Positions 6,899-15,211 of a stretch of 25,753 nt of DNA are shown here, in pieces. The position numbers were made by a program, and so were the translations under genes. This DNA is from CAZSWS01 sp964610765 (lineage in GTDB: Bacteria; Bacteroidota; Bacteroidia; Bacteroidales; Tannerellaceae): NCBI GenBank assembly GCA_964610765.1, contig CAZSWS010000037.1:1-25753 (forward strand). The letters run 5' to 3'. The notes under the pieces are model-generated. The model ran no database searches. It worked only from the letters and a program-made list of their open reading frames with translations, and was not told where the DNA came from. Within the stretch, counting starts at the first letter, position 1. Every line of letters begins with the position of its first letter.

Positions 6899-7642
6899 TC
6901 ATCGTATTTCTGTTGCTTCAATCAAACCCTTACGATGTGTATTCATTTGTGATTTTTGTTTTATACTATCTGAATTAAATGCGATTTTATATTCTTCTGT
7001 CCCGGTAAAGGTGTTAAACACCAGCGTGAGATCAACCGTTTCACCTTCTGTATTCGGAAAACTATTTAAATCAAAAGCCACGATGGCGTCTGCCCCATAT
7101 TTACTCGGGTCGTCATAGGCGTTTTGTCTGAATTCGAATATGTAAGGATCTTTAGTTTTCACTAAGTTGACAAAATGTTTTTCTTTGCCTCCATAGTTTG
7201 TTCCATACACAATGTTCAAGTAGCCACCCCCATACCAAATATCCTTTTTGGGATTATTTATTCTCACGGGGTCGTTGCCATAGAAACGGTCGTTTTCTTC
7301 ACTCCCCTTATTTTCCGCAACTGGTTTTGTTAAGATCTTATAGAGATCAATCATTTGTATGCTATAGTCGTAACCGATGACGGAGTCTGATACGATATTG
7401 AAAAAAGCTTGTACCCATTGCTTCTCGTTTTCATTGTATTCAGGATATATAGCCGTTCCTTGTGTGGGTACATACGTGGTTCCATTATCCTCAAGAAGAT
7501 AATATCTATCTGCTCCATTGGGAATTACTGTGGCAAAAGCCATCTCCGGAATTATGGGGTCATCATCGCTACTGCAGGTATAAAACAGAATTCCTACAGT
7601 AACAATTAAAAGAGTTACATATATCTGGCGCATAAACTTCAT
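6899..7642 (-). CDS. NigD-like lipoprotein
   Basis: Lipoprotein of about 247 residues. The signal peptide ends in the lipobox LFYTC followed by SSDDD, an acidic sequence after the lipidated Cys that in Bacteroidetes favours outer-membrane or surface placement. I prefer the Met at 7642 (MKFMRQIYVT) over an in-frame Met three codons earlier because it puts the basic residues next to the hydrophobic core. The body resembles the NigD-like family: ATVIPNGADRYYLLEDNGTTYVP, then NEKQWVQAFFNIVSDSVIGYDYSIQMIDLYKILTKPV, which follows that family's N-terminal OB-like domain and conserved DILTK-type segment; the rest would be its C-terminal beta domain. The family name comes from a bacteriocin locus, but no bacteriocin genes are here and the role of most members is unknown. 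It lies 81 bp downstream of lpxB on the same strand. Confidence 0.8.
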   Translation of the reverse strand: MKFMRQIYVTLLIVTVGILFYTCSSDDDPIIPEMAFATVIPNGADRYYLLEDNGTTYVPTQGTAIYPEYNENEKQWVQAFFNIVSDSVIGYDYSIQMIDLYKILTKPVAENKGSEENDRFYGNDPVRINNPKKDIWYGGGYLNIVYGTNYGGKEKHFVNLVKTKDPYIFEFRQNAYDDPSKYGADAIVAFDLNSFPNTEGETVDLTLVFNTFTGTEEYKIAFNSDSIKQKSQMNTHRKGLIEATEIR

Positions 7643-7732
7643 CTCAATCATCTAAAAAAAGATATTCTATACTAATTAGATGATAGAGTGAGGGTTTTCG
7701 CTGCAAGCAAGAGTGTTAAATAAAGTGAAATG

Positions 7733-8881
7733 TTAGAGTTGTTTCTTTTTAACCATGAGCGACTGATAAATAAGCTCGGCAGTACGCTTGGAAGCTCCCG
7801 GATTGCCCATTCTACGTATCACTTCGTCATATCCGGCGAGCATGGCGTTTCGATAAGCACGGTGGTTTAAGATATTCTGTAACTCTTCGGTAATTCCTTT
7901 CTCAGTGAATAAAGCGCCAAAAAGTTCTTTGACGACGGCTTGTGTGGCAATCAGATTAACCAGTGAGATGTATGGAATATGGAAAAGGTATTTGAAGATA
8001 AAGTTGACCGCTTTTCCTCCCGGAAAATCATAGCACACTACTTGCGGCACTTTGAATAGGGCAGTCTCAAGCGTAGCAGTGCCTGAAGTAACGAGTGCTG
8101 CATCGGCATGTTCCAGCAGGTCGTATGTTCGGTTGAATACAATCTTAACATATCGACTGCCTGTGTATCGTTTGTAATAATCCGGGTCAATGCCGGGTGC
8201 TCCGGCAATTACCGGTTGGTATTTGGGGAAGTGGGATGCCACATCCAGCATGGTGGGGAGGTTGTCCTTAATTTCTTGTTTGCGGCTTCCGGCAAGAATT
8301 CCTAGAATCGGCTTATTTGGCAAACCTTCTTCTTCTCTAAAATTAATCGGGTTTTCCTTCAGTTGTTTCTTATAGTCATCAATTGAGTCAACCAGCGGAT
8401 TGCCCACATAATCAATCTTGTATGACATGCCTAAATAGAAATCTTTTTCGAACGGAAGGATGCAATACATCCGCTCAATATTCTTACGAATACTTTTGAT
8501 GCGGAAACGTTTCCATGCCCATATTTTGGGAGAGATGTAGTAGTGTACCGGTATGCGCAAACGTCTCTTTACAAAAGAAGCAATCTTCAAGTTAAATCCC
8601 GGATAGTCAATCAAGATAACGATATCCGGCTTGTATGCGCGTATGTCTTTCTTACATACACGCATATTATTCAGAATCTTATCCAGGTTTTTAAGAACAG
8701 GCATGACGCCCATAAAAGCCATGTCGCGGTAGTGACGCACCAGCGTTCCCCCCACAGCCTGCATCAAGTCTCCTCCGAAAAAGCGAAAGTCGGCTTCCGG
8801 GTCAAGCACTTGAAGTTCTTTCATCAAGTTTGAGGCATGTAAGTCGCCTGAGGCTTCTCCTGCAATAAGATAATACTTCAT
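7733..8881 (-). CDS. lpxB: Lipid-A-disaccharide synthase
   Basis: Glycosyltransferase of family GT19 that joins UDP-2,3-diacylglucosamine and 2,3-diacylglucosamine 1-phosphate into the lipid A disaccharide, at the cytoplasmic face of the inner membrane. The 382-residue length is normal. Diagnostic segments are the N-terminal GEASGDLHA (8-16), YYISPKIWAWKRFR with IERMYCILPFEKDFY in the middle, GNPLVDSID, the nucleotide-binding region LAGSRKQEIKDNLP, and TSGTATLETALFKVPQVVCY near the C-terminus. The gene follows surE after only 3 nt, so the two are almost certainly co-transcribed, a pairing I associate with Bacteroidales. Product assignment is secure. Confidence 0.96.
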   Translation of the reverse strand: MKYYLIAGEASGDLHASNLMKELQVLDPEADFRFFGGDLMQAVGGTLVRHYRDMAFMGVMPVLKNLDKILNNMRVCKKDIRAYKPDIVILIDYPGFNLKIASFVKRRLRIPVHYYISPKIWAWKRFRIKSIRKNIERMYCILPFEKDFYLGMSYKIDYVGNPLVDSIDDYKKQLKENPINFREEEGLPNKPILGILAGSRKQEIKDNLPTMLDVASHFPKYQPVIAGAPGIDPDYYKRYTGSRYVKIVFNRTYDLLEHADAALVTSGTATLETALFKVPQVVCYDFPGGKAVNFIFKYLFHIPYISLVNLIATQAVVKELFGALFTEKGITEELQNILNHRAYRNAMLAGYDEVIRRMGNPGASKRTAELIYQSLMVKKKQL

Positions 8882-8884
8882 GAG

Positions 8885-9649
8885 TTATAATTTCCAGTTG
8901 TTCAGTTCGTCCATAAATGCATAATCCGTTACGTCCAGTCTACAAGGAACGAGCGAAGCATACCCTTGGGCAAGCTGGTAGGTGTCGTTCATTGAATCGT
9001 TCGGAGCATAATCTTCAAAGTATCCCTGAAGCCAAAACGCCGGATTGCCTTGTGCATCGGTCGAGCGGTGAAACTCACTGGTCCAGCGACCCGGAGCTTG
9101 CTTGCTTATGTTGATTCCTTTTACCGCATTCCCTTTGGGAACATTCAGGTTTAGATATACGCCATCCGGAAGACCTTTCTTTAGCACCTTTCCTGCAACC
9201 GTCATTCCCAATCGTACACTCTCGTCGAAGTCAGCATCAGCCTGAAAATCCATCAGCGAAACGCCTAAAGAAGGAATCCCGAATACACAACCCTCAACGG
9301 CAGCACCCATCGTGCCGGAATAATGAACAGCTATCGCTTGGTTGCCCCCGTGGTTGATTCCGGAAACCAGCAAGTCAGGCTTTTCATTCAATACTTCGTT
9401 CATGGCCAGCTTTACGCAGTCAACCGGAGTACCTGTACATTGAAAAACAGTAAGCCCGGGCTCTTCAAATTGTAGTTTGTATCTCAGTGGCAAGGTAGAG
9501 GTGAGTGCACTGGACATGCCCGAACGTGGACCATCCGGGGCAAAAACAATCACATCACCCAATGAGCGGAGAGCTTCTGCAATTTCTTGTATACCTTTGG
9601 CTTCAACCCCATCATCATTTGACACTAAAATTAACGGTCGTTTCATCAT
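8885..9649 (-). CDS. surE: 5'/3'-nucleotidase SurE
   Basis: Metal-dependent cytoplasmic phosphatase acting on nucleoside monophosphates. The N-terminus LILVSNDDGVEAKGI carries the metal-binding Asp pair and Asn. Other family motifs are APDGPRSGMSSALT, GTPVDCVKLA, DLLVSGINHGGNQ and HYSGTMGAAVEG, followed by LNLNVP. I start at the Met at 9649 (MMKRPLILVSNDDG), giving 254 residues, the usual family length. An in-frame ATG at 9733 would add 28 unrelated residues and lies upstream of a TAnnTTTG promoter element (9661-9668), so it is unlikely to be translated. It is the first gene of the surE-lpxB pair. Confidence 0.95.
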   Translation of the reverse strand: MMKRPLILVSNDDGVEAKGIQEIAEALRSLGDVIVFAPDGPRSGMSSALTSTLPLRYKLQFEEPGLTVFQCTGTPVDCVKLAMNEVLNEKPDLLVSGINHGGNQAIAVHYSGTMGAAVEGCVFGIPSLGVSLMDFQADADFDESVRLGMTVAGKVLKKGLPDGVYLNLNVPKGNAVKGINISKQAPGRWTSEFHRSTDAQGNPAFWLQGYFEDYAPNDSMNDTYQLAQGYASLVPCRLDVTDYAFMDELNNWKL

Positions 9650-9660
9650 AATTTTTTTCT

Positions 9661-9668
9661 CAAATTTA
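9661..9668 (-). promoter_or_regulatory. -7 promoter element of surE-lpxB
   Basis: Read on the minus strand this is TAAATTTG, an exact TAnnTTTG match, ending 11 bp before the preferred surE start at 9649. The leader would be very short. No convincing -33 TTTG at normal spacing is seen. It argues against the upstream ATG at 9733. Confidence 0.4.
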
Positions 9669-9799
9669 CAACGAATATTTGAATTACCCTCCAACACCCA
9701 ATTTCCACTGCGAATAACTTCTTTCGATGGCATCGTTATCTGTGAAACTTTGAATTTTGATACGGGAGAAAAGTTGGAGAAAAAAGGCTATAGTCTTTT
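9669..9799. other. Non-coding stretch left of the scaffold gap
   Basis: These 131 bases upstream of surE contain no convincing gene. A short palindrome CGATGGCATCG lies at 9728-9738. The last 50 bases are rich in A tracts (GAGAAAAG, GAGAAAAAAGG) and end in TATAGTCTTTT at the gap edge, which could be part of a promoter for a rightward gene lost in the gap. Together with the gap and the bases up to 10106, this is the longest interval in the window without an assignable gene. Confidence 0.4.
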
Positions 9800-9899
9800 N
9801 NNNNNNNNNNNNNNNNNNNNNNNNNNNNNNNNNNNNNNNNNNNNNNNNNNNNNNNNNNNNNNNNNNNNNNNNNNNNNNNNNNNNNNNNNNNNNNNNNNN
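9800..9899. other. Assembly gap of exactly 100 N
   Basis: One hundred consecutive N bases. A run of exactly 100 is the usual placeholder for a gap of unknown length, so the true distance between surE and the carboxypeptidase gene, and any gene between them, cannot be known from this window. Confidence 0.98.
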
Positions 9900-10067
9900 G
9901 TAAAGAGATGATTATGTTTAGGGGTATTTTGTATAGGTGTCTACCTTATACTGATGACGAATTTGTTACCTAACCTAAGGGTCTGTGCTTTTGCGGTGCT
10001 TCTTTTTTACTCGACTTGCATCGCTTGGGTATGTACAGAACTTCCTGAACTTGAGATGATTTTTTCT
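9900..10067. other. Short sequence right of the gap, possible gene remnant
   Basis: A reading frame open from the gap edge ends at a TAA at 9971-9973 (last residues PYTDDEFVT). It may be the tail of a rightward gene hidden in the gap or may be chance. The remainder up to the promoter of the next gene shows no gene; GTATAGGTG and TACCTTATAC (about 9931-9951) can form only an imperfect hairpin. Confidence 0.25.
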
Positions 10068-10076
10068 TACATTTGC
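10068..10076 (+). promoter_or_regulatory. -7 promoter element of the PBP4-type carboxypeptidase gene
   Basis: TACATTTGC is an exact TAnnTTTGC match, 30 bp before the ATG at 10107. The nearest TTG (10051-10053) leaves a 14-bp spacer, shorter than typical. Confidence 0.5.
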
Positions 10077-10106
10077 TTTATTATCCATCATTGAATTATT
10101 TGAATC

Positions 10107-11561
10107 ATGAATAAGCTGAGGTATATCTCTATTCTCGTTTTTTTATTTTCGGCAACTATTATTTGGGGGCAAGTTCCGCAGCCTGTCAAACAGCTAGGCA
10201 GGGCGTCGTATATGAAGGGTGCGTCGTATGCTGTGCTGGTGCAGGATGTTAAGTCGGGTGAGAAGCTGGTGTCTTACGATGCAGATAGATTGTTGTCGCC
10301 GGCCTCTGTTTTGAAAACACTGACTACGGCAACGGCACTGGAAATATTGGGTCCTGACTATCAGTATGAAACGACCGTTGCTTATACCGGGTCGATCGTG
10401 GGCGGGGTCTTGCAAGGTGATGTATATATTATAGGTAGTGGAGATCCGACGATAGGTTCATCTTCACTTCCTTTCGAGCAAGATAGTATTTTAAATCTTT
10501 GGGTAGACGCTTTAACTAAGCAGGGCATTCAAACGATTGAGGGGGCAGTGATAGCCGACGAAAGCATTTTTGACACAGAGGGCATATCATCTAAATGGTT
10601 GCGTGAAGATATGGGCAATTATTATGCTGCAGGCAGCTATGGATTGTCTGTTTTTGACAATACGTATGAGCTGCTGTTTCGCACAGGAGCGGTAGGGACA
10701 CAGCCTGAATTAATCGCTCAACGCCCGGAGGTGAAGGGGATGCGATTTGAAAATCATCTCCAGACTACTTCGGTGCGTTCGGATAGTATTTATATTTTGG
10801 GTGCTCCTTTTTCAGGTGAACGTATGGTATATGGTGTAGCCCCTGCCAATCGGAAAAGTATCTCTGTGAAGGGAGACTTCCCGGATCCTCCTCTTTTTCT
10901 AGCAGATTATTTTACACATAAACTTGTTGCCGGAGGTATTCAGGTCAAACAGCAGCCTACTACTTACAGGCAGTCGGAAAAAGCGTTCGATTCCGGAAAA
11001 AACCGGAAGGTGCTTATTCAAACCTACTCACCTCCTTTGCATGAAATAATTCGCATTACGAACTATGTGAGCCATAATCTGTATGCTGATGCATTGCTGA
11101 AAACAATCGGGGTGGTTCGTCCGCCGAAAGGTGCACCGAGATATTCTTCGTTTGAGAGAGGGGTACAGTCATTGGTTGAGTTTTGGAAAGAAAAAGGAAT
11201 CAAAACATCTCCATTGTCTATTTATGATGGTTCGGGGTTGGCACCCGGTAACAAGGTGACGGTTTCTTTTTTGGCAGATGTATATAGTTATATGGCTGCA
11301 AAATCAGCTTATGCTACTGACTTTTTTCTGTCATTGCCGCAAGTGGGAATAGACGGTACGGTACGTTATTTCCTGAATGGTAGTGAATTGCAAGGACATG
11401 CACGCATGAAGAGTGGTAGCATCAGTGGTGTGAGGTGTTATGGCGGATATATCGAACAGGCCGACAAAACCTACGCCGTGGTGGTTATGGTCAATCAGTT
11501 TTCAGGGAAGAGTCTGGAGGTGAGGAAAGGAATTGAACAGCTATTGGTTTCGTTGTTTTGA
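10107..11561 (+). CDS. dacB: D-alanyl-D-alanine carboxypeptidase/endopeptidase, PBP4 (peptidase S13) type
   Basis: Periplasmic penicillin-binding protein of 484 residues that trims the terminal D-Ala of peptidoglycan peptides or cuts cross-links. A signal peptide occupies about 1-21 (ending IIWGQ). All three serine-acyltransferase motifs are present: SxxK as SVLK (67-70), SxN as SHN (322-324) and the KTG-type triad as KSG (435-437). The roughly 250 residues between the first two motifs are the inserted domains typical of the S13/PBP4 group, including the segment GDVYIIGSGDPTI and the YGLSVFDN region seen in that family. It has its own -7 element and ends 9 nt from the convergent transporter gene. 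The family is secure. The symbol follows E. coli PBP4 usage. Confidence 0.92.
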   Translation: MNKLRYISILVFLFSATIIWGQVPQPVKQLGRASYMKGASYAVLVQDVKSGEKLVSYDADRLLSPASVLKTLTTATALEILGPDYQYETTVAYTGSIVGGVLQGDVYIIGSGDPTIGSSSLPFEQDSILNLWVDALTKQGIQTIEGAVIADESIFDTEGISSKWLREDMGNYYAAGSYGLSVFDNTYELLFRTGAVGTQPELIAQRPEVKGMRFENHLQTTSVRSDSIYILGAPFSGERMVYGVAPANRKSISVKGDFPDPPLFLADYFTHKLVAGGIQVKQQPTTYRQSEKAFDSGKNRKVLIQTYSPPLHEIIRITNYVSHNLYADALLKTIGVVRPPKGAPRYSSFERGVQSLVEFWKEKGIKTSPLSIYDGSGLAPGNKVTVSFLADVYSYMAAKSAYATDFFLSLPQVGIDGTVRYFLNGSELQGHARMKSGSISGVRCYGGYIEQADKTYAVVVMVNQFSGKSLEVRKGIEQLLVSLF

Positions 11562-11570
11562 CCGGACGAA

Positions 11571-13247
11571 TTATAAGAAAAACATCAAGATTAATTGCGC
11601 CGTTATCACGCGTAAAAACATCCCCATCGGATAGACTGTTGCATAGCTGACAGACGGCACATCGCCCTCGACAGTTGTATTGGCATAATCGAGTGCCATG
11701 GGGTTAGCCATACTTCCACAAATCATACCAACATTGGTTTCATAATTTACCCCAAACCATTTGGACGAAATAAATCCTACGATTAGTACCGGAACAATGG
11801 TGAGCAGAAAACCGATGCCTACCCATTGCAAGCCTTGGGTGCTGAAGATGGTTTCAAAGAATTGAGCCCCTGACTGGATGCCGAGTCCGGCCAGGTAGAT
11901 AACGATACCTAACTGGCGAAGCATCAGGTTGGCACTCATTGTAGTATAGGTAGCCATGTGAAAGCGAGGTCCAAAAGCCCCCATCAATATACCAACCACA
12001 ATAGGACCTCCGGCGATTCCCAGCATGATGGGCATGGTGATTCCGGGTATGTAAATAGGAATGATTCCAATCAGTAAACCGAGCGTGATGCCTATGAAAA
12101 TGGAGATAAGATTGGGGTGATCCAGACTTTTCAATTCGTTACCCAATAGTTTAGCTACCGTTGTCACTGAATGGGTCTCGCCAACAATGGTCAGACGGTC
12201 GCCAATTTGTAAGTGTAGGTCAGGTGAAGGCAACAGGCTGATACCTGCTCGATTGACCCGTGTGATATTGATGCCGTATAGGTTGCGCAAGCGGAGTGCT
12301 CCCAATCGAACGCCATTTAATTTCCCTTTGCTAACCAGCACTTTTCTAGAGATTAGTTGCTTGTCAACGTCGTCCCAGTCTATATCATCTTTGTTCCAAT
12401 CTACCCGTTCCTGCTCGCCAAATAATACGCGAATAATGCCTAAATCTTCTTTCTCAGAGATGATAAGCAGGTGGTCATTGGGTTGGAGAGTGGTGTCGGA
12501 GGTAGGAATGCTTGCCTTATTGTCACGCCATAAACGAGAAATGACAAACTGGATATGTGTGAGTTGCATGACATCTTGAATCGTTTTACCATACAGAGCC
12601 GGGTTTGTCACCAGAAATTCGGCAATATTCGTTTTTTCTTTTTTATGGGTGGCGTATTTGTTTTTTCCGGTCGGAAGAAATACTTTTTTGAGGATAATAA
12701 TTGCTAAGATAACCCCTACTACACCTAGTGGATACGTAGTGGCACAAGCTAACGCCATTTCGCTTACTTCGTGCCAGCTTTCCGGTTTCATTTGCAGCAG
12801 CGCTTGTTGGGCTGCTCCAAGTGCAGGGGTGTTGGTAACTGCTCCGCAAAGGAGTCCCATCATGTTGGGTAAGGATATGTCGGTAATGAAGTGTATCAAC
12901 AAAGTGGTAGCTATGCCGGTAAATATTAGTGCGGCAGAAAGCATGTTCAGTTTGAAGCCCCCTTGTTTCAGTGAGGAAAAGAAACCGGGTCCTACCTGAA
13001 GCCCCAATGCATAGACAAATAAGATTAGCCCGAAACTTTGAGCCAGATTCAGCATGTTGTTGTCAATGACAATGCCAAAATGCCCCATGAGGATACCTAC
13101 AAAGAAAACAAAGGTTATGCCTAGAGATATTCCGCCTATTTTAAGCTTGCCAAGCATTAAGCCGAATGCGGAAACTAGAGAAATAATGATGATGGCTTGT
13201 ACAGCTGAGGGCTGTGTAAATGCATTTATTAACCAACTCCAATCCAT
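11571..13247 (-). CDS. YidE/AspT-type putative transporter with two RCK_C domains
   Basis: Inner-membrane protein of 558 residues belonging to the aspartate:alanine-exchanger-like family (YidE/YbjL/AspT). It has an N-terminal membrane half (helices within about 15-195), a soluble centre with two TrkA_C (RCK_C) domains (about 205-285 and 298-375), and a C-terminal membrane half. The two membrane halves are repeats of the same fold: VYALGLQVGPGFF and GAVTNTPALGAAQQA in the first correspond to YLAGLGIQSGAQFF and GSMANPMALDYAN in the second. AspT exchanges aspartate for alanine, but most relatives, including YidE, have no known substrate, so none is claimed here. The gene starts 34 bp from the recQ stop and has its own promoter element in that gap. 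Confidence 0.9.
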   Translation of the reverse strand: MDWSWLINAFTQPSAVQAIIIISLVSAFGLMLGKLKIGGISLGITFVFFVGILMGHFGIVIDNNMLNLAQSFGLILFVYALGLQVGPGFFSSLKQGGFKLNMLSAALIFTGIATTLLIHFITDISLPNMMGLLCGAVTNTPALGAAQQALLQMKPESWHEVSEMALACATTYPLGVVGVILAIIILKKVFLPTGKNKYATHKKEKTNIAEFLVTNPALYGKTIQDVMQLTHIQFVISRLWRDNKASIPTSDTTLQPNDHLLIISEKEDLGIIRVLFGEQERVDWNKDDIDWDDVDKQLISRKVLVSKGKLNGVRLGALRLRNLYGINITRVNRAGISLLPSPDLHLQIGDRLTIVGETHSVTTVAKLLGNELKSLDHPNLISIFIGITLGLLIGIIPIYIPGITMPIMLGIAGGPIVVGILMGAFGPRFHMATYTTMSANLMLRQLGIVIYLAGLGIQSGAQFFETIFSTQGLQWVGIGFLLTIVPVLIVGFISSKWFGVNYETNVGMICGSMANPMALDYANTTVEGDVPSVSYATVYPMGMFLRVITAQLILMFFL

Positions 13248-13263
13248 TTTTTGAAAATTTTCA

Positions 13264-13271
13264 CAAAGATA
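13264..13271 (-). promoter_or_regulatory. -7 promoter element of the YidE-type transporter gene
   Basis: The minus-strand sequence TATCTTTG is an exact TAnnTTTG match 17 bp before the ATG at 13247. Upstream promoter sequence would overlap the 3' end of recQ. It suggests that the transporter can be transcribed separately from recJ-recQ. Confidence 0.5.
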
Positions 13272-13281
13272 GTCAAAGCTT

Positions 13282-15198
13282 CTAATTCTGAGGGATGAAT
13301 TGCAGTTTCTCTTCTGCTAACTCGAACCGACTGTCATTGTCGGCTAGAAAACGGATTACCTGAAGGCTTTCTTTTTGGGGAAAGGGGAGGGTAGACGCAA
13401 CCTCTTTGACATGGCTGGGTGCTTGCTTGTCGGAAAGTAAGCGAATGAGTTGTTCTTTAATTTCCTCAAATCGTTCGTCTGAAAGCTGTTTGTGCTTGTT
13501 TTTCAGACAGATATCACATACGCCACAAGGTCGTGCATCTTTCTCGCCAAAATAGGTCAAGAGCATTTGCGAACGGCAGATATGCCGGTTGTTTACGTAG
13601 TCGATGATGCTTTTAACTCGCTCTTCGTATCGCTCTTTTCGTTCTTCATATACGTTTTTAGTAAGCACGATGTGCTGCAACTCTTCTCTTGAGCGGGTAA
13701 AGGTGATGAGCGGACTTTTGGGTTGCGGGATATAGCCAATAATTCGTGCTTTGGAGAGGTTGATTAATATATCATAGACTTGTTGTCTGGTCAGTTCAGT
13801 ACGTGTGCCTATCAGGGCTTCGTCGATAAAGACATAGTCAGCAAATACGCCTGTATAAGAACGGAGAATGGCTTGTACAACTTTCTCAGTTCCACTTTCA
13901 TGTTTGAAAAGTGAGTACATCTCTTCGCGAGTTACGAAAAACATGAAGCGTGAGCGACTGTCCGGCTCTTCTACATATTCTAGGTAGCCTGCCAACTCCA
14001 GCAATTTGATGGCATGGTGAGTCTGTTGTAAGGAGAATTTATATATGGAGCAAAACTCACGAATGGAAAAGAGGTGGGTAGTGAAGAAGCCATATCCCAT
14101 GGCAATCTGGAAGAAGTTGCACAGGGTGTCATAGACTTTCAGGATGAAGTCTTTCGGTGGAAACTGTTCGGTGATGCGTCTTTTACGAATGGCATTGTCC
14201 TTTTCGTTGTGAAGCACAACGGCATACGACCTTTTGCCATCACGCCCGGCACGTCCTGCCTCTTGATAATATTCTTCAGGCGATGCAGGAGCCTCAATAT
14301 GAACAACCAGTCGGACATCCGGCTTGTCTATCCCCATGCCGAACGCATTCGTAGCCACTATGACCCGGTTTTCATCTGTTTTCCACTTGTTTTGCCGGTT
14401 CTCCTTTTCATCCCGGTTTAAGCCTGCATGGTAATAGTTGGCTGAAATACCGGCTTGTTGCAGTTCTTTGGCAATCTCAACGGTGCGTTTTCTATTGCGC
14501 ACATACACAATGGCGCTGCCAGGCACTTTGTGTAGGATGTCGATTAATGTGCCTGACTTGTCGTCTGTATCTCGCACAACATAAGACAGGTTGGGGCGTA
14601 AGAAGCTTTTCTTGAAAACATTTTTAGCCCGAAAGCGTAGCTTCTCTTGGATATCGTCGGTGACTTCAGGTGTGGCCGTGGCCGTAAGTGCCAGCAGGGG
14701 TACTTCGGGCAGTTCATCACGGATATCTGCGATATGCAGGTAAGAAGGTCGGAAGTCATAGCCCCACTGTGAGATACAGTGGCTTTCGTCTACTACTACC
14801 AGACACACATTGAGTGCCCGAAGCTTGCTCTTGAAGAGTTCTGTATTGATGCGCTCAGGCGAAATGTATAAGAATTTGTAATCGCCATAGATGCAATTAT
14901 CTAGTCGTGTGATGATTTCGTGGCGTGTCATCCCGGTGTAGATAGTGGTAGCCTTAATGCCCAAACGAACCAGGTTGTCTACCTGATCTTTCATCAACGA
15001 AATGAGGGGCGTAACCACAATGCATATGCCCTCCATGGCCAAGACCGGAACTTGGAAGGTCATTGACTTCCCTCCGCCTGTTGGCATCAGCCCCAGTGTG
15101 TCTTTCCCTTCACTAACCGAGTGTATGATTTCTTCTTGCAATGGGCGAAAAGAATCATACCCCCAGTATTGTTTTAGTATCTTATGATAGCAATCCAC
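13282..15198 (-). CDS. recQ: RecQ-family ATP-dependent DNA helicase, HRDC-less form
   Basis: A 3'-5' superfamily 2 helicase of 638 residues for DNA repair and restart of stalled forks. Motif I is MPTGGGKS (38-45, Lys44), motif II is DESH (137-140) followed by the RecQ aromatic-rich loop CISQWGYDFRPSY, and motif VI is QEAGRAGRDG (312-321). A zinc site is formed by C541, C558, C561 and C564. Between the helicase core and the zinc cysteines lies about 200 residues with a winged-helix look (HHAIKLLELAGYLEY; RQQVYDILINLSKARIIGYI), unlike E. coli RecQ, where the zinc site follows the core directly. No HRDC domain is seen: only about 70 residues remain after the zinc site. It starts 13 nt after the recJ stop and is very likely co-transcribed with it. 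Confidence 0.93.
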   Translation of the reverse strand: MDCYHKILKQYWGYDSFRPLQEEIIHSVSEGKDTLGLMPTGGGKSMTFQVPVLAMEGICIVVTPLISLMKDQVDNLVRLGIKATTIYTGMTRHEIITRLDNCIYGDYKFLYISPERINTELFKSKLRALNVCLVVVDESHCISQWGYDFRPSYLHIADIRDELPEVPLLALTATATPEVTDDIQEKLRFRAKNVFKKSFLRPNLSYVVRDTDDKSGTLIDILHKVPGSAIVYVRNRKRTVEIAKELQQAGISANYYHAGLNRDEKENRQNKWKTDENRVIVATNAFGMGIDKPDVRLVVHIEAPASPEEYYQEAGRAGRDGKRSYAVVLHNEKDNAIRKRRITEQFPPKDFILKVYDTLCNFFQIAMGYGFFTTHLFSIREFCSIYKFSLQQTHHAIKLLELAGYLEYVEEPDSRSRFMFFVTREEMYSLFKHESGTEKVVQAILRSYTGVFADYVFIDEALIGTRTELTRQQVYDILINLSKARIIGYIPQPKSPLITFTRSREELQHIVLTKNVYEERKERYEERVKSIIDYVNNRHICRSQMLLTYFGEKDARPCGVCDICLKNKHKQLSDERFEEIKEQLIRLLSDKQAPSHVKEVASTLPFPQKESLQVIRFLADNDSRFELAEEKLQFIPQN

Positions 15199-15211
15199 TG
15201 CAGACTTCCTT

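Noticed and set aside
9650..9733. N-terminal extension of SurE from an in-frame ATG at 9733.
   Set aside because: The extra 28 residues are unlike SurE, and a TAnnTTTG element lies between that ATG and the conserved start.
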